Positions 44,085-54,700 of a DNA stretch of 64,000 bases are shown one piece after another (within the stretch, counting starts at the first letter, position 1; each line of letters starts with the position of its first letter). Origin of the DNA: Paramacrobiotus metropolitanus (taxonomy: Eukaryota; Tardigrada; Eutardigrada; Parachela; Macrobiotidae); NCBI RefSeq assembly GCF_019649055.1, contig NW_026570259.1, forward strand, positions 930,001 through 994,000. Reading direction: 5' to 3'. The notes beneath the pieces are model-generated. The model did no database searches and had not been told where the DNA came from. It was given only the letters and a program-made list of their open reading frames with translations. The position numbers and the translations under genes are program-made.

Positions 44085-45866
44085 CTACATCAGCGGTTTG
44101 TCCCACCGAGAATTGGCATACCATAAGTTTACGGGATTTCTCCATACCGACGCCGCATACGGTGGCCGATATAAGGAAGGGTTCCCCGGTCGTAGTCGAA
44201 AGTTATGGTCATAACTGCCACTGTACACGGAATTGCCGCTGCCGTCATAATTTACAACAGAACCTGGTGAATTTTCATCAGTATTGCTACTGTAAACCGG
44301 CCAGCGGTTATTATGGACTGCGTTGACATCGTTGTTTCCGTATAAGGCTGGACGTGATGCAGTTATTTCATCCGCGACATTCTCATCCATGCCGGTGCCC
44401 GCCACAGCAGACGGGTTCGCAAGTGCCGATTCGCTGCCAAATAATTGCACTACATTCGGTGGCAGAGAGGGTGCAACAAAATCCATGTCCCTGATGTGAA
44501 GAAGATAATCTTCATTCAGCAGCCCGTTGTTCCAGTCCTCCGTCTGCCCAGTCGCCGGCACCGGAGTTACAGGGTTCCATGTGAAGAAATCCGTAAACGG
44601 TTCCGACGTACTGAACTGATAGGGCCGACTGATTGTATCGCACTTCAGAATCAAAATCCATGCAGCACAACAAGTGCGCATGAAGGGCACCGTGGCGTGG
44701 TACTGATCCCATTTATGCGTAACGTCATCGCAGAAGTTCTTCACAGTTTCATTGGCCACATCGAGGAAGTATCCGCAGACGATACCGTTCTGTACAGGAC
44801 CAGATAAAAGGCTCATATCGGATGTAGGCTCCGGGCAGCGCTTTATCGGTGTCGGCTTTGGTGTGTCTGTTGATGGCTTTGTTGTTGACGCGGCCGGGTT
44901 TGGAATTGTCTCCGTGTTCCAGGTGAATGGTTTCACAAACCAATCGGACGCGCCTGTAGTAGTGCTTGTATCTACTGGATTTATTACGGGTGCAACGGTA
45001 ATCGGCGCATTATATGGAGGCGACAGCGTTGATTGTGTCAAGGGTGACGAGTCCCAATTCGGTCGCCAAGTCCAAAAAATCTCCGTTGGCGCATTGCTAA
45101 GTGTCGTCGTGGAATCAACCGCTTGGCTGGGTGAATCGGTAACCGGGCGAGTTGGGACACTGGCCGCAGCTGGCTGCGAAGAATTCTGATTTGGATCATT
45201 ACTTGTGGCCGCAGATCCATTGCTGCCGGCAGCGGTCGCAGCGACCGATGGAACCCTGGGTTGAAGGTGAAAATTTTGGCTAATGTTGAAACCCACATCC
45301 GCTGTCAGATTGCCCCCGGGATAATGATTGTTTGATTGTACAACTGAAATCTTAAAATTCCCCGACAGAGATGCCACGGCGTTGTGTGTGTCGTTAACAG
45401 TGTCGAGACTCAGATTAATGAGATTACCCAGGAACGGTAGACTGTTCAGATTGTTCAGACCGTTGACAGGGCGATTATTCGGGTTTACCATGGGATAATA
45501 CGCACTGCCCATGTGACCATGGGATGGGACGAATGCGCTGATTGGTGTCGTCGTGAGTGGCGGGCGTCGTGTAGGGAGTGTCAAGATAGTAGAATAGTTT
45601 ATAGCGGGAATAGTAAACAGAATTCTTATATCAGGCAGCGGATCGCGGCAGACGGGGACATTCGGAACTGGCTCCGAGCCCGGTAGACGATAAAACGCTA
45701 AATTGCCATCATCGGCTATGGGATAAAATACTGGTAGACTAGGAAGTTCCACTTCTTGACACACCAAAACTCGATGGTTTCGGCGACGGCTATCAACCAC
45801 TGGTAGCGGAAACGACACAATTAGGCAAAACAGATATACACAGCATGAAGCGCAGTTAATAAGCAT
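44085..45866 (-). CDS. Secreted Thr/Pro/Asn-rich protein, mucin- or coat-like
   Basis: One open frame of 593 residues. It starts with a signal-like segment (INCASCCVYLFCLIVSFPLPVVDS). The middle is rich in Thr, Pro, Ser, Asn and Ala with many N-x-S/T sites, as in extracellular coat or mucin-like proteins. Three spaced Trp motifs stand out: FWTWRPNWDSSPLT, FTWNTETIPNP and FTWNPVTPVPAT. A cysteine segment follows between the second and third (KRCPEPTS, IVCGYF, FCDD, RTCCAAWILILKC). The C-terminus is Asn/Tyr/Arg-rich (NPSLYRPPYAAS). I do not recognise the family; egg-coat or cuticle material is only a guess. The long frames on the other strand here are shadows. Confidence 0.65.
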   Translation of the reverse strand: MLINCASCCVYLFCLIVSFPLPVVDSRRRNHRVLVCQEVELPSLPVFYPIADDGNLAFYRLPGSEPVPNVPVCRDPLPDIRILFTIPAINYSTILTLPTRRPPLTTTPISAFVPSHGHMGSAYYPMVNPNNRPVNGLNNLNSLPFLGNLINLSLDTVNDTHNAVASLSGNFKISVVQSNNHYPGGNLTADVGFNISQNFHLQPRVPSVAATAAGSNGSAATSNDPNQNSSQPAAASVPTRPVTDSPSQAVDSTTTLSNAPTEIFWTWRPNWDSSPLTQSTLSPPYNAPITVAPVINPVDTSTTTGASDWFVKPFTWNTETIPNPAASTTKPSTDTPKPTPIKRCPEPTSDMSLLSGPVQNGIVCGYFLDVANETVKNFCDDVTHKWDQYHATVPFMRTCCAAWILILKCDTISRPYQFSTSEPFTDFFTWNPVTPVPATGQTEDWNNGLLNEDYLLHIRDMDFVAPSLPPNVVQLFGSESALANPSAVAGTGMDENVADEITASRPALYGNNDVNAVHNNRWPVYSSNTDENSPGSVVNYDGSGNSVYSGSYDHNFRLRPGNPSLYRPPYAASVWRNPVNLWYANSRWDKPLM

Positions 45867-47590
45867 TTGTGAGTACGGCGGCTGAAATGGATATTACCCA
45901 TATTATAGTGCTTGTGTCATCACATTCCCGTAGTACAACACTACCATGACCCCGAGCACAGCCATGTTCTAGATGATTATGCAAGTAGTAAGGCAAGTAA
46001 CAGTACTTAGCTGTAACTTAATACTGATTTAGGAATGTACGTTTGCAAGCGTACTTTATCTGTTTTCCGTGCAAGCGTTGCCGGGAGAATGAGAATTGGA
46101 TTATTAAACATGCATTTACAGTCATAGTTCAGGCACACAGCCCTGCTGCCTGGAGGTTCTAGTTTTCATGGTCGAATGGTCATGAGTGGAAATACGGAGC
46201 TGAATTCGGAATTTTGTAAGTAGTAAGTACTGCATTTCTACTACTATCTGACCTGATTCAGTAGAAGTACTGACAATCCAGTGCGGTATTGCAGCATCGC
46301 ATTTGCTATCTATATACATAGGCAAGAGTGCATCCTGCATCCAGTTCGTGAGAAACATGGCTCGCAATGTTTTATACTGTGAACTCAATCGGAAATTCTG
46401 GATATGAGTACTGGTTAATTTGCCGCTCAGATCGTATGGCATTTTCCTTATGTTTGACTTATTTTTAAAAAGGTCATTAACTCTAATTTTGAACTTTGTG
46501 TTTTCGACGCAGCAACAGTAATATCAACTAATTTCTGTTAGCCAATACTGCTTGAGTAAATCATTTTAAGACTGAAGTCTCTACTATAAGAATTTTAACC
46601 ATTTCTTGATTTTTCTAATTTTCAGTTCACGTGATTAAACATTGCTTAACAGGCGTGAAAAAAGGCGTGAAAACAGCGCGAGTTCCACCGAAGTGCGAGA
46701 AGAGGCTACCCTTAGCGAGAAAAAATGGCCTTTCAGCTCGTTGACTGTGCTGTACGTTACCGTTTCCAGTAGTTACACAAGTTAAAAACAATCTTTGGCC
46801 AGAAAATTTTCCCACGGTCATCACCGCGCAGCAGAGGAATATTTCTTTTCGGTGCCGGCAAGTTGTCTGCAGCCGCAGGTGAACACAAGTTGCACGCGCA
46901 TTTCGAGCTTAATTGGTATACTGTAGTTGTTCAATGTTTTGAGCGGAGCCAATTTTCCATTACAGGCGAACCCAATTTACATCCACAAACAGAAAACCAA
47001 ATCTTTGAAGGTTTTTATGGTCTACTTTGGGTGGAAACTCACCTAAATGAATTAATATTGCTCTGAAATTTTTCTGCTGACGTTTTGGCGTAGTCGAACC
47101 AGTTCCCCGCGCCCGTTTTGGCGTTTGAAACAAGAGCTGTTTTGAGAGCAGTGCATGAATACTATATCCGCGTTTCGGACTATGGGCTTTCAGAATATAC
47201 GGCTTTCGTATTACTGATTTTGGTAGGTTTCCTCTGGTATGGTGGCCCTTGATGTACAGTATCGCACACGGGGCAATACACAAAATCTGTTTCTGGAGAA
47301 TCTGGATAGAACTTTTGTATTAATTTTTACGCTTTCTATCTGTCGGCAGCACAAAAACACACAAGCTAATTAAAAGCTTTAGGATCTGAAATTTCTTTAA
47401 GAACAGTGTTTTTATATAGCATTATTATATCTTTGAGGTAAATAAATTGAAACGCCCGCACTTAACATTTGATAGGGTTGCAAACTAAATTCGTTTTCCT
47501 TCAATAAATATTCGCACAAGCGTAACGCCTGCCAGAAATACCACAATATACGGTACTTGTACGAGTATTTATGATAATAAAACTGAGTGG
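45867..47590. other. Intergenic, no gene recognised
   Basis: AT-rich. A small direct repeat, GGCGTGAAAA, lies near 46652-46675. Short open frames lack protein-like composition. Confidence 0.4.
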
Positions 47591-48541
47591 TCAAAGGTTA
47601 GTCGGTTGAGCTTGAGCAGGCGCGTGGGGTTCGGGGGGAGGAGCGGTCGGTTGCGCTTGGTTCTGTGTGACGTAATCTGGCTGTCGTCGAACTGGAACAT
47701 ATAACTTAAATTCATGTGGCACTTCCTCTTCTGAATACAACCGGTCTGCGAAATAGATACGGCGAAGGCGGCAGTTGGCGTGGACCTACAGACAAAGTGG
47801 TTTATTGCGCTGATTAACCGAAAATTTCAAGGATGGAAGAGAGGCCTTACAGTTATCCTAAGAGTTTCCACATAGTTTGTTCCATATGCTCTTCGAACGA
47901 AATCCGACAAATTAAACTGGACTTGGTTCCATCCATCATCTAGTCGCAAGGGCATCGTACATATGAATGGCTTTACCCGGGTGGCGGTTTGGTAGTTGCT
48001 AGCACGAAAACGTCTCCGTACGTTTTTGTCATCGATAACCTGAAGGAAAGGATAAATTCAGCTACACGAAGATGCACTGTATTCCAACGCTGATATTTTG
48101 ATTTTACCTGAATTTCAAACGTAAAATATTTCTTCAGATTTTTGACAATCATGACCAAAAACGGCAGCTTGATCGCCAAAACCTGTTTCTTTTCTGGAGG
48201 GCATGTTATCCACGTTGTGCTGCGAAACACAATTTTTTATGCAATGATACTCCTACCGAAGTGCATGAAATGGTACCTTACGTTACTGCTCAGCAGCTCC
48301 AAAACAAGGCTTTGCACGTCCGCATCCGTAATTCGTTTGATGTGGCCGTTGTGAACCTTGAATGATTTTTTAATTTAACACAGTTTTCGGCTTCCGGCGC
48401 AAGGGCAACATAACAAAAAATATCCGCGATTATTATGCATTCCCTCTTCAGCCGTACCTCTGTTGACCATAGTTTTAAGGGTTTGCTGCCCACGCTGTAC
48501 AAAACGGACATAAAACCGCTTTGAAATGTATTTCTGAACAT
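47591..48541 (-). CDS. CFAP20: CFAP20, ciliary doublet-microtubule inner-junction protein
   Basis: Five exons: 48541-48458, 48356-48277, 48219-48108, 48039-47851 and 47785-47591 (219 residues), all phase-consistent. The sequence follows animal CFAP20 nearly throughout: [142 protein letters not shown] and [12 protein letters not shown]20 forms the inner junction between A and B tubules of axonemal doublets and affects centriole and cilium stability. Here a Pro/Ala/Gln tail of about 26 residues extends past the usual end near residue 193. Confidence 0.97.
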
Positions 48542-49100
48542 GCTGTCGGGTTTTGCAAAAACGTTAACTTTTCAGAACGCAAACACTGTGAAAAGCAGCT
48601 TTACGGCCTCATATTTTCATGTACACACTACTTTTGTTCTTACTGCCAGTAGTTGTGGATTTCTCACCGTTGCTAACTTACTGGACCAGTAGCGTCATGC
48701 CGCACGTTCACGAACATCTCTGGTTTTTGCAATTTTGTTTCAAGCTTAATCTTATTTCACCTATATACAAAGCAAAAGCCATGTTTGAGAGCAAGTGCAG
48801 AACAAATACAGAATAACACAAAAACCACTAAACAAATATAACACTGTCGTCTGCCGCGATTGGCGAAACAACAGTGTCCTAATTATTTAATACGGTTTCA
48901 TAATTATTATAAATTATTACAGTGTTATTTTCCTCTTATGCAAAACATTTTGGTGCATCATTGTCTTCCGTGATCCGTCCACAACCTGCATCCAACCATC
49001 CCTCCCGAAAGAAAATCAATCACGACTGAAAATGTTTATGTCTTCCAAAAACGAAACATTTCCCTTCGCCATTGACGGGGTTCTTGGCGTTCCCAAAATA
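48542..49100. other. Intergenic between two leftward genes
   Basis: Upstream region of CFAP20 and 3' end of the BTB gene. No coding signal seen. Confidence 0.4.
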
Positions 49101-51000
49101 TTATTTTGTATAAATTCTATCAAAAGCTTCACTGAGTATTTTGTAGGTATCTTTTCCGCCGTTTTTCGTAATCAGAGAACCGTTCTCATTAAAGGTCATC
49201 TGGCTAAAGTTTGCTACGCTGGAACAATGGGATCGTGCGCTGTTCTGTCTGGTGGGCTCCTGAGGTATCCTCGAAATTAAGTTGTCAGCTGTAGTGCGAG
49301 TTAGCGAATGTTGAACGGCAGTGATATCCTTTCTGATGATGAATGCCTTGTTAGCTTCGGGCTTAGCATCCTCGGTAATTTCATGGACATCAGCCAAAGT
49401 GCCGAAATCCGGACCGTCTCCAGATATTATTGTAGGAAGATCTCTGACATATTTGGTGTCAACCCGCGCGACAGCTTTTCGGGAATCTGGGAAAATGTTC
49501 GGCTCTGTTATAAGGCATGATCCGTTGCTCTTTTCTTTGAATGTTGTAAAATGTTTCAAGATATCTGAATTCCTTGGCGCAGAAAGCTCGAAACGCTCGC
49601 AGAACTCCGTATCGTTCTCCAGGATAAACGGACGCGCCATGTAGGCCAGCGCAATGGTATCCGCTACCGGTTTGCAAGTCGAAAACATGGGGTCTTTGTT
49701 TTGGCATTTTGCAAGTTCTCGCGGTGTCATGTAGTGGAATCGGACACAAGTCATTAATCTGGAAAAATGGATTAATCTGGTTGGGCGGTCCGCATTCACC
49801 CACTGATAGCAAGCTTTAAGCACATCGTATTCGGTTGGGAGGTTAAGGCCGTCTGATGACATTATCTGGCACATTTCTGCCAGCTCCAGTGCAACAAAAT
49901 CTCCTTTTTCAAGCAGGACGGAGATGCGATCGAGAAGTTTGACCCACGCCAGTTCTTTTACAGGATGATCACAATCGCCGTGGAAGATTATAGGAAACAG
50001 GTGGTCATCGCACAGCAGGTCTTCGACACTTTCCTGAATTTCTTCATTTAATGTGGTCAGTCCAAAAAACTCTCCTGCCGCAATGATTTCCGCCAAGTAT
50101 TCATAGGGCACCTGGAACAGTGTAAAATTAGGGCAAGCACACGTTTTCTAGTAGGGTCGAGCAAAACAGTAATGTTCGATGTTTAATAGTGCCCCTTATT
50201 CCCTATACCAGGCAGGACAGTTCGTCAAAGGTCAAGAATCAGACAGAAGCCTGATTAAATTTGGCTTCAATAGCAGTAGCCATAAACCAACACTCTTAAC
50301 CCAAAATTATCGGACAGTAGGTACAAAAACAACTATATCGTCCATTTGCTTGCCTTTGGCGTACTTCGCTCTGCCCTTCATAAACATAATCCATCACAGC
50401 GCGAAAAGCAGTCGGACTGATTTCTCCATAGAGATCTAGTTGGAGGGGCTTTTTCACATCTCCGGGATTTTTGGGGCACAACTCTGGGAATCTACTGCAA
50501 AATTCCGAGTGCGCTTTGAACATCATAGCATGCGCTGGGGTAGCAGAACGTCCAAAGAGGAAAGATAGATCACACAGTTCCATACTTTCAAGTGCTTTCT
50601 TGATGTATTTAATGCGCTTCTGAATATGCAGCCGAGAACAGATTTTCTGACGATCAAGATCAAGCTCCGGCGGCTCCGCTATGGAGAAAATACTGTCATG
50701 TCTTTGAGATACAACGTGTAAGGTTTCGGTGTCATCCTTGGCGGGGCTATCAGGCTGACCAACCAGGACCCAGTTGACTCCAACGGATTTCTCGTCAGGA
50801 CTCTGGTAAGAGTCTGGGTGCAGGGTCACACCGTCGAGAGACTTCAGCGAAATAGTATCCGCTGTTGACGCCGCTTCTGGGACAACGTCCTCGCCTCCGT
50901 TCTCCGATTCCGAGGATGAGAATGTCGCAGTTGGTTTGCTGGGTGGAGGCTCCGTCTTGCTCCTGCTTGTTTTCGTGCGGTTGGTTTTAGATATGGACAT
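49101..51000 (-). CDS. BTB-BACK domain protein without kelch repeats
   Basis: Exons 51000-50365 and 50111-49101 join in phase 0 (548 residues). A Ser/Thr/Glu-rich N-terminus of about 140 residues precedes a BTB/POZ domain: DLSFLFGRSA, HAMMFKAHSEFCSRFPEL, LQLDLYGEISPTAFRAVMDYVYEGQ and then VPYEYLAEIIAAGEFFGLTTL in exon 2. A BACK region follows (LPTEYDVLKACYQWVNADRPTR, FSRLMTCVRFHYMTPRELAKCQ). There are no kelch repeats; the last 200 residues look disordered. BTB-BACK proteins usually dimerise and bring substrates to cullin-3, which is the likely role, but the substrate is unknown. Confidence 0.8.
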
Positions 51001-51788
51001 TTTAATGTTTAAAAGTCGACAAAGTACACGTTATGGATTGATGAGAGGTTTCCGATGACAATTTTGTTTATCCAGCCAGCACAAAATTGATTGTGGTCCG
51101 TTTTGCCGAATTCAGTTAACACTTTTGCAAACACATTGTCAACCGAAACCAGTTTAAAAATTTTGATTCTTGCACAAGAAATACGCAGCTATTCCATCAT
51201 ACTGATCAGTTTGTAAAAGTACAGTACTTTCGGGTTTTTTTTACAAATTATTCAATCTTATATTCAAATGCTTATATTCAAATACTTCTATTCAATCTGG
51301 TACTTTAACTAACTATAAACATTAAATATTTTAGGAGTCTATCTGTACGACAAGTTAGCGCAACGCTCGCCAATTGATTGTTATTGAGACTGGCAGATTG
51401 CAGTAAGGTATATGTAAAAACAACTTTGGCCGTCTGCAAGGATACTTAGGATAGTATCAGCCATTACGCACTCAAAAACAATTGCATCAGTTTTTTTACA
51501 GAGGTGTCATCTTGATGAAGTTATGTGAAAATGATGTGAAGAACAGGTTCTTGACCTTTAAACTGATTTCCTTTATTCTCGAATTGTTCGTGATGAAGTT
51601 CGCTTCTGGGTTTAGGTTATCCAGCTGTTGCTCCCATTAATTTACAGCGTCAAAGCAATCTCGTCAATCAAATCCAAGACTGGAGAACATATGATAATCA
51701 TCTACTGCACCACAACATTATTGCCCTGCTACATCGGATATGGGATAGCTCCATGAACTTGATGATAGCGCTCTTCTAATTCAGTGTT
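51001..51788. other. Divergent promoter region
   Basis: Between the BTB gene (leftward) and the exchanger gene (rightward). It has repeated ATTCAAAT(A/G)CTT units near 51250-51295. No gene recognised. Confidence 0.4.
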
Positions 51789-54700
51789 ATGCGTTTATTG
51801 GGCTGTTTATTTATTGTTGTATCCTTCGTCGATATCGTGCAGTGTGACAACAAACGCGCATTCTCTGGTAGGGCAAGAAACCTCGGTCGGAGGATTGTCA
51901 GGACCGAAAACGATTTTCCTATTACAGTGAAACCCCTCGTAACGTACACCCTTTTATAACGTTCACCCCTGTATTATGTGCATACAGCGGGGAACCAGAC
52001 TATCCGGCATGTTATAACAAAGGGGAAGTTCTCTTTATAACGTTCACCCCTCTACAAGTATAACGTACACCTATCATGGAACGGCAGACCATATTTAAGG
52101 TGCATGCAACCCCTGTGTTACGTACAGCTGGCTAAGAACGAGAAACAACAATTTCAAAGAAACCTCCGGCTTCTGGGTTTAAGTCTGCCCAATGCCGGAT
52201 CTTGCGATGCAGAACAGCGAAATCATAAAAAAAAACAACATTTACATACGTAGATGGGAACTTACCTTGTCAGTTACGGTACTGTAGCTGTTTAAAAATG
52301 GACGCAAAACGTAATCGTCAGAGTTTTTCTTTGGAGAAAAAATGGAAATCAGTAAAGGCGTTACGTTGAGAGGTCAATAATTCTTACGTTCCACAACATA
52401 CACGGCGCCGCCTCAGGTTGCTGACCCAAATATATAACTCCCCCCTGGGAGCGTTATTATGCTAAAAACGGAGGGTGTACGTAGTAGAGAAGTTTCACTG
52501 TACCTACTTTAATTGTACAGTATTGTAATTTCAGATGGCCTAAAACTGGTTAAACGCGCCGCGGTTGCCGCTGCGGTTCAAAAACCAACAACTCGAACAA
52601 CCCACGCCCCGGCAGACAACGCAACTGTTGCGAACACCGCGCATCATGAAGAAGAGATGCATGGGGAAGAATCCGAACTGGAAGCACCGGCCATTTTTTT
52701 CATCACGGTGACCCTAGTAATCGGGGCCATCGCTCAGCTGTTGCTGCATTTGGTGCACCAGTACATCACGATTCCGTATCCGGTCTTCCTTTTGGTCTTG
52801 GGTTTCGCGTATGGAATTACAACCAGCAAACATGTGGGCATTGCATCGTTCACCTGTGTGGCGGCCACGAATCCCGAGGTGCTGCTGCTTGTCTTCCTTC
52901 CCATTCTGATTTTCGAAGCGGCCGTTTCTATGCCCACTCACCTGTTTCAAAAACTTTTCCCACACATGCTGATAATTGGCACCATTGGAATGGGTAAAAA
53001 AACACACTTTCTAAGTTTCCTCGAAGAGTTTTTTCCGAATCCTAACCTAATGGGTTTATTCCAGCAATATGCCTGGTGTCAACTGCTTACGTCAGTGTCG
53101 GCCTATTTCAGTCAAACTACGACTACAGCAATGTTGGGCCAGATCTGTTAGGAGATCCGGATAGTCCGGAAGAGACTGTAACCCTGTACTCCCATGCCAC
53201 TGATTTGCACGAAGCGACTGAGCATGGCATCCAACAAACAGCAGCCCCTAAGTCAGCATCAAATGACGAAGCGGCTCAGAGTGGCAATGGAGATGCTGAT
53301 TACCACCTGGCCAATCAGTTCCCACCGTTAAGTGAAATGCTCAAAAACGATGACGACAGTGCTGATCATGATGTGCCGCGAGGTCTGAAAATTACTGTAA
53401 TCACTCTAGCGTTGTGGTAAACAAGTATGAAGACACATTTTATTTGTACATACTTGGGTTTTACTTTTTTAATTTCTTCTTTTTTTATAATTAAATTTAC
53501 AGTTTTCACGCTTTTACTTGCAGCGCGGCGCAGTGCAACCGTTGAATCCAGTCATGGTGCAAAAGTATCCAACAGTAGTTCAGAACTGGCACATGGCGGC
53601 AATGATGATGACAAGTGGACCATCCAAGTGGGATTACTGTTTGCTGCTGTGATCAGCGTGACCGACCCTGTCGCCGCCGTTGATTTGTTAAGACATTGCG
53701 GTTAGCATCACGTTTTTATTGTGGACTTATTCAATGAGAAAGCTGCGCTATATTGTTTTTCTAGGTTCCGCCAAAAGCTTAACGATTGTGTTAGAAGGGA
53801 CATCCTTGTTGAGCGAAGCGACCGGGATTGTATTGTTCAACATTATTGCCAGAGTTATTGATCCCGACACCGAAGTAGTTGCATCATACGAAACCGGTTA
53901 CATTTTTCAAGTTATCCTGGGCGGACCCGCATGGGGTAATTATGAGCCATTGCAGTTTACGAGTTCAGCAGCTATTCCGAAATTTTCACGGGTTCAGGAC
54001 TCTTGATGGGATTCATCGTCACTCAGCTTATATCGCGCATGTCAAACATGTGGGAAGCGGAAGCCATCCTAATTATAAGTGCACCATATGTCACCTTTTG
54101 GTGTGCTGACGCGGTTTTTCATGTGAGCGGCGCTCTGGCCGTTATGGTGCTCGGATTATATATTAGCTCCCATCGGGCTTGTATGAATCCGGAAGTGGAA
54201 GATTTCATTCACAAGTAATTTGCCATCTACTCCGAGTTTAGAGCAAATACCTAACAATGGTTTTCGGGACGTTTCAGAATGTGGGAGATCTTGCAGCTGA
54301 TAGCCGACACGCTGATTTTTAGCATTTATGGCATCTTGATTTCCCAGATTGCCCTTAGAGGCGTGCCTGCCGATGATTGGTGGAAGCTGCTTGTGGTTAA
54401 CATTTTCATTTTGTTTATTCGGTAATTTATTAGTGGTATTCTGCCAAATTGCCAACACAGCTGCAGTTCTGCTTGTTTAGCGGCTTCTCATTTTGCCTGC
54501 TGAAACCAGTATTATCATCAAATGGCCTGGGTGCAAAAACGTTCACCTGGCCCCACACCGGTGTTCTGGTATGGACAGGGTTTCGTGGAGCGGTAACACT
54601 TGCGCTCGCAGCGCATGCCGCTGAAATGCCCTACCTGGAACATCGTCCGGCCCTGGCAGAAAAGATGGTCTTCCATTCAGCTGGGGTCGTCAGTTTCACA

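Noticed and set aside
44445-45189. Plus-strand open frames opposite the secreted protein
   Set aside because: They are antisense shadows with no start context or protein-like motifs; the minus frame has a signal peptide and consistent composition.
53936-54006. Frameshift between exchanger exons 5 and 6
   Set aside because: The acceptor at 53997 restores phase exactly (GGPAWG joined to LLMGFIVTQ), so no frameshift is needed.
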